Positions 4,799-8,282 of a DNA stretch of 8,282 bases are shown piece after piece. The DNA lies in assembly GCA_023431725.1 (NCBI GenBank), contig JAEYVN010000308.1, positions 1-8,282 of the forward strand, in the 5' to 3' direction. Each line of letters opens with the position of its first letter. The first letter of the stretch is position 1. Below the pieces are notes generated by a model. That model had not been told where the DNA came from. It made no database searches and worked only from the letters and a program-made list of their open reading frames with translations. Made by a program: the position numbers and the translations under genes. This DNA is from Pseudomonadota bacterium. GTDB taxonomy: Bacteria; Pseudomonadota; Alphaproteobacteria; Rhizobiales; Xanthobacteraceae.

Positions 4799-7700
4799 CC
4801 AAACCGGCAAAAGCACCGCGACTCGACGCTTTGCGCGATCTGGAGGACACCCTCCGGGCGCATCGGGAGAGTGCGCGCTGCACGGATTTCAAAGGCCGGG
4901 CGAGGCTTATCTGGTGGCGAGTCAGGCGTCAGTTGCGCCGGCCGGTCGCGCGCCGAATCATCCTCGGTGTCGGTGGCGGGGTTGCGTTCGCGTTTGTCGC
5001 CTGTTTCGGGTTGTGGTTGCGGCTCGCTGCGGGGCCGATCGAAATTAATTACGCCTCGCCCTGGATTTCGTCGGCGGTCCAGCAGGCGATCGGGCAGCAG
5101 CACAGCGTCGCCATCGGCGGCACCCAGATCGAACGCGACCATACAGGCCGCGCGTCGGTCCGTATTCGTGACATGCAGGTTCGTGACATTGACGGCGCCA
5201 TTGTCGCGAGTGCGCCGAAGGCGGAAGTCGCGCTCTCCGGGTCGAGTTTGCTGCGCGGACAGCTGCGCGCCCAGCGGGTGAGCCTGGTCGGTGCGGAACT
5301 GTCAGTTCGCATTGAGCAGGACGGCCAGGTCACGATTTCCACAGGCAATGAACGTCCTCTGGCCGCGACGCCGGCCATCGTGCGGCCCGCGGATGCGCTT
5401 GCGCCGGGCCACGTGCCCCCGGCTGCGGTGCCGCCAGCGTCCACCAGCCCGGTTACAGCGCCCGCCAACCCCGCTGCGGCGCAGTCGCTGGAAGCGACCG
5501 GCGCCGATCGCTTCGTCGCCTTCATCTCCTGGCTCGATCGGATGTCGGAGCGGGGGCTCGACGGGCAGGGGCTTGGCGAAATCGGTCTGAAGGACGGCGT
5601 GCTCAAGGTCGATGACTTGCGCACCGACAAGCACTGGACGTTCGAGCATATCAATTTCAGCATCAATCGGCCGCGGGGCGGCATCAGCGTTCGGCTGAGT
5701 TCGGAAGACGAGGAGCGACCCTGGTCGCTATTGGCGGCAATCCAGCAAAGCGGCGTGCAGCGCAGAGCCGTCCGGGTCGTTCTGGATCGCGTTTCCACCA
5801 AGGATCTTTTTCTGGCAACGCGCATCGGTGATGGTCAATTCCAGGCCGACATTCCGCTGAGTGGCGAAATGCGTGCCGAGATCGGTCCGGATTCGCTGCC
5901 GCGCATTGTCGAAGGCAAATTCTTCGCCGGCGCGGGCACGCTCGGCGATCCCGCCGATGTCGGCGGGCATGTCAACATCGATCGGGCCGATGTGACGCTC
6001 GATTGGGACTCCCAGCGGCGCAATCTGGCCATGCCGTTCCAGATCCAGGCCGGGGCGAACCGGGTCACCTTGTTCAGCCGTATCGAAGCTCCGCACGCGC
6101 CGGGCGAGCCGTGGCGCGCGACCGTGGCCGGCGGCTCCATCGTGTTGAGCAGCGGCGCCGACGATCCGCGGGCGATGGTGCTGAACAAGATCATGCTGCG
6201 CGCCAATCTCGATCTGATGCGTCGCCGTATCGATCTGGTGCAGGGCGACATTGGCGGTGCGGGCGTGGCCGGCTCGCTGAGTGGCAGCGTCGACTTCTCC
6301 GGCAGCGATCCGCGGTTGGCCATCGGACTGGCGATGACGCCGATGAGCACCGAAGTCGCCAAACGGGTGTGGCCGATTTTCGTTGCCACCAAGGTGCGCA
6401 ACTGGGTCGCCGAAAACCTTCAGGGCGGTGACATCGAACGCGTCGACATTGCGACCAACGCTCCGATTGAAACGCTCAAGGAAGGCGGGCCGCCCATTCC
6501 CTCCGACGGATTGTCGGTCGATGTGACGGTCCGCAACGCCACCATCAGCCCGGTGGTGGGATTGCCGCCGATCACCGAAGCCGATCTCAAGACCAGCATC
6601 AAGGGCCGGCGCGTCGTCGTTTCAGTCGGCAGGGGCGTGGTCGATGTCGGTGGTGGCCGCAAGCTCACGCTCAGCAACGGCGTCTTCGAAGTCCCCGACA
6701 CGCATCCGAAGGCGCCGCCCGCACAGGCGCGGTTCCGGATCGATGGTCCTGTACCGGCCGCGCTTGAATTGCTGGGGATGGAACGGCTGCGCGGGCAGGC
6801 GGCCATTCCGATGGACAGCGCCAACAGCCGCGGCAACATCAGCGGATTGGTCACGGTCGGTCTGCCGATCACCGCGGATCCTCCGGCCGGATCGACGCAA
6901 TATTCGATCAATCTCGATGTCGCGGGCTTTGCCGCCGACAAGATGGTGATGGGCCAGAAGATTGAAGCGCAGGCGCTGAAAGTCAGCGCTACCAATCAGG
7001 GTTATCAGATCAAGGGCGATGTCCGCATCAACGGCACGCCGGCGGCGCTGGATTATCGCAAGAGCAACGACAATCCCGAAGCCGACGTGCGCGTTCAGGC
7101 GACGCTCGACGAGGCGGCACGGGCTCGTTTCGGCTTTGCGACCGGATCGTCATTGACCGGGCCGGTACCGGTGAAGATCGGCGGCAAGGTGTCGGACAAC
7201 AAGGATGCACGGCTGACGATCGAAGCCGATCTCACGCCGTCCAAGATCGAAAATCTGTTGCCGGGGTGGGTCAAGCCCGCCGGCAAGGCCAACCGCGCTG
7301 TCTTCACGCTGGTCAGTCGCGAGAAGTCCACGCGCTTTGAAGACATCGTCGTCGATGGTTCGGGCGCCAATGTGCGCGGCACGGTCGAACTCGATGCGGC
7401 GGGCGATCTGGTGTCGGCGGTGTTCCCGGTCTTCGCGCTGTCCGATGGTGACAAGTCCAGCGTCAAGGCGGAGCGCGGCGGCGACGGCGTCATGCGAGTT
7501 TCGATGCGCGGCGACGTGTACGACGGCCGGGGCTTTGTGAAAGCGTTTTTCGGCACGGGCGATGGCAATGAAAAGCAGAAGACGGAGGCCTTCGACCTCG
7601 ACGTCGATGTTCGTCTCGGCGCCATTGCCGGACATCACGGCGAGGCGCTGCGCGGCGTGGACCTGAAGGTTTCGCGCCGCAACGGGCAGATCCGGACGTT

Positions 7701-8282
7701 CTCGCTCAATTCGAAGATCGGCCGTGACTCTGCGTTGACCGGCGAGTTGCGCTCGTCGGCACAGCGCAAGAACGTGATGTATTTCGAGACGCACGATGCC
7801 GGCGCCTTGATGCGTTTCACCGATACCTATCCGCGCATGCACGGCGGCCAGATGTGGGTGGCGATGGATGCGCCGACAGCCGATCAGGCACCGCAGGACG
7901 GCATCGTCAACTTCCGTGATTTCTGGGTGCGGGGCGAGCCGGCCCTGAGCAATGTCGTCGGCGCGGCGCAGAACGATTCACGCGGTGTCGAATTCACGCG
8001 CATGAAAGTCGATTTCACACGGACCGTCGGCAAGCTGCAGGTGAAGGAAGGTGTCGTGCGCGGCCCGACCGTCGGCGCGACGGTCGATGGCACGATCGAT
8101 TTCGCCAGAAACGATGTGCGCATGCGCGGCACCTTCGTGCCGCTCTATGGTCTCAACAACGCGCTGGGACAAATCCCGATCGTCGGGTTGTTCCTGGGCG
8201 GCGCGAATGAAGGCCTGGTCGGCATTACGTACGAGGTTGTCGGCCCGCCGAGTTCACCGACCCTGCGGGTCAATCCGATTTC
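4795..8282 (+). CDS. AsmA/YhdP-like large envelope protein (DUF3971 / AsmA-like C-terminal), 3' truncated by window edge
   Basis: A very large inner-membrane-anchored protein with a periplasmic body, of the AsmA-like superfamily (AsmA, YhdP, TamB, YdbH). Its E. coli members form long hydrophobic-groove bridges linked to phospholipid transport to the outer membrane. The first 1162 residues are in view without a stop. Residues 1-53 are basic and cytoplasmic, and one transmembrane helix lies at about 54-79 (RIILGVGGGVAFAFVACFG). GPIEINYASPWISSAVQQAI (80-99) opens the DUF3971-like region. A Pro/Ala linker covers about 200-230, followed by long beta-rich repeats with little Cys or Trp. FVPLYGLNNALGQIPIVGLF at about 1114-1133, then GITYEVVGPPSSPTLRVNP, is the typical C-terminal AsmA-like signature, so only a few dozen residues are probably missing. 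ATG 4795 is the first in-frame start after a TGA at 4705. Its own ribosome-binding site is poor, and it overlaps an upstream ORF. Family assignment is firm; YhdP versus another paralogue is less so. Confidence 0.93.
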   Translation, partial: MTKPAKAPRLDALRDLEDTLRAHRESARCTDFKGRARLIWWRVRRQLRRPVARRIILGVGGGVAFAFVACFGLWLRLAAGPIEINYASPWISSAVQQAIGQQHSVAIGGTQIERDHTGRASVRIRDMQVRDIDGAIVASAPKAEVALSGSSLLRGQLRAQRVSLVGAELSVRIEQDGQVTISTGNERPLAATPAIVRPADALAPGHVPPAAVPPASTSPVTAPANPAAAQSLEATGADRFVAFISWLDRMSERGLDGQGLGEIGLKDGVLKVDDLRTDKHWTFEHINFSINRPRGGISVRLSSEDEERPWSLLAAIQQSGVQRRAVRVVLDRVSTKDLFLATRIGDGQFQADIPLSGEMRAEIGPDSLPRIVEGKFFAGAGTLGDPADVGGHVNIDRADVTLDWDSQRRNLAMPFQIQAGANRVTLFSRIEAPHAPGEPWRATVAGGSIVLSSGADDPRAMVLNKIMLRANLDLMRRRIDLVQGDIGGAGVAGSLSGSVDFSGSDPRLAIGLAMTPMSTEVAKRVWPIFVATKVRNWVAENLQGGDIERVDIATNAPIETLKEGGPPIPSDGLSVDVTVRNATISPVVGLPPITEADLKTSIKGRRVVVSVGRGVVDVGGGRKLTLSNGVFEVPDTHPKAPPAQARFRIDGPVPAALELLGMERLRGQAAIPMDSANSRGNISGLVTVGLPITADPPAGSTQYSINLDVAGFAADKMVMGQKIEAQALKVSATNQGYQIKGDVRINGTPAALDYRKSNDNPEADVRVQATLDEAARARFGFATGSSLTGPVPVKIGGKVSDNKDARLTIEADLTPSKIENLLPGWVKPAGKANRAVFTLVSREKSTRFEDIVVDGSGANVRGTVELDAAGDLVSAVFPVFALSDGDKSSVKAERGGDGVMRVSMRGDVYDGRGFVKAFFGTGDGNEKQKTEAFDLDVDVRLGAIAGHHGEALRGVDLKVSRRNGQIRTFSLNSKIGRDSALTGELRSSAQRKNVMYFETHDAGALMRFTDTYPRMHGGQMWVAMDAPTADQAPQDGIVNFRDFWVRGEPALSNVVGAAQNDSRGVEFTRMKVDFTRTVGKLQVKEGVVRGPTVGATVDGTIDFARNDVRMRGTFVPLYGLNNALGQIPIVGLFLGGANEGLVGITYEVVGPPSSPTLRVNPI

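Noticed and set aside
7150..7842. 230-codon minus-strand ORF, and similar ORFs at 5049-5825, 5835-6401, 6420-6995 and 7095-7625
   Set aside because: All lie opposite the single uninterrupted AsmA-like frame, which has a clear N-terminal anchor and C-terminal signature. The minus readings are Arg/Pro/Ser-rich shadows.

Overview
The window reads as a chromosomal core region of an alphaproteobacterium, most likely Hyphomicrobiales (Rhizobiales) and perhaps near the Bradyrhizobium/Nitrobacter/Rhodopseudomonas group. Three points suggest this: GC-rich codon use, the order PBP1A then release factor 2, and the style of the M23 and AsmA-like proteins. The taxon is inferred from protein character and gene order only; no search was run. 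There is no transposase, integrase, phage gene, CRISPR array, tRNA or rRNA.

Layout. Positions 1-1041 (+) hold the C-terminal 346 residues of a class A penicillin-binding protein (PBP1A). The window opens inside the SxxK active-site motif. A hairpin terminator follows at 1066-1098. Next is prfB (1171-2302, +), encoding release factor 2, which needs a +1 programmed frameshift at an in-frame TGA at codon 24. Positions 2303-2667 have no confident gene but hold several inverted repeats and a 20-codon minus-strand ORF with a good ribosome-binding site. Two minus-strand genes follow in map order: a membrane-anchored, coiled-coil M23 (LytM-type) peptidase with a histidine-rich cytoplasmic N-terminus (2668-4053), and a Bcp/PrxQ peroxiredoxin with a single cysteine (4156-4626). 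A divergent 168-bp intergenic region separates bcp from a very large plus-strand AsmA/YhdP-like envelope protein (DUF3971 and AsmA-like C-terminus), which starts at 4795 and runs off the right edge.

How they fit together. Three of the five main genes serve the envelope: PBP1A makes peptidoglycan, the M23 protein is predicted to cut it, and the AsmA-like protein belongs to a family linked to lipid transport between the membranes. RF2 and Bcp are housekeeping genes for translation termination and peroxide removal. Nothing looks like a defence, secondary-metabolite or mobile system.

The less ordinary signals are at the level of expression. They are the RF2 frameshift, a hairpin that would hide the ribosome-binding site of the M23 gene, and a 29-residue upstream ORF with a strong Shine-Dalgarno whose stop overlaps the AsmA-like start as ATGA. 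The gap after prfB adds two mutually exclusive stems. Protein-level oddities are the His-rich tail of the M23 protein, the lack of a resolving cysteine in Bcp, and a CRGC motif and Gly/Tyr-rich tail in PBP1A.
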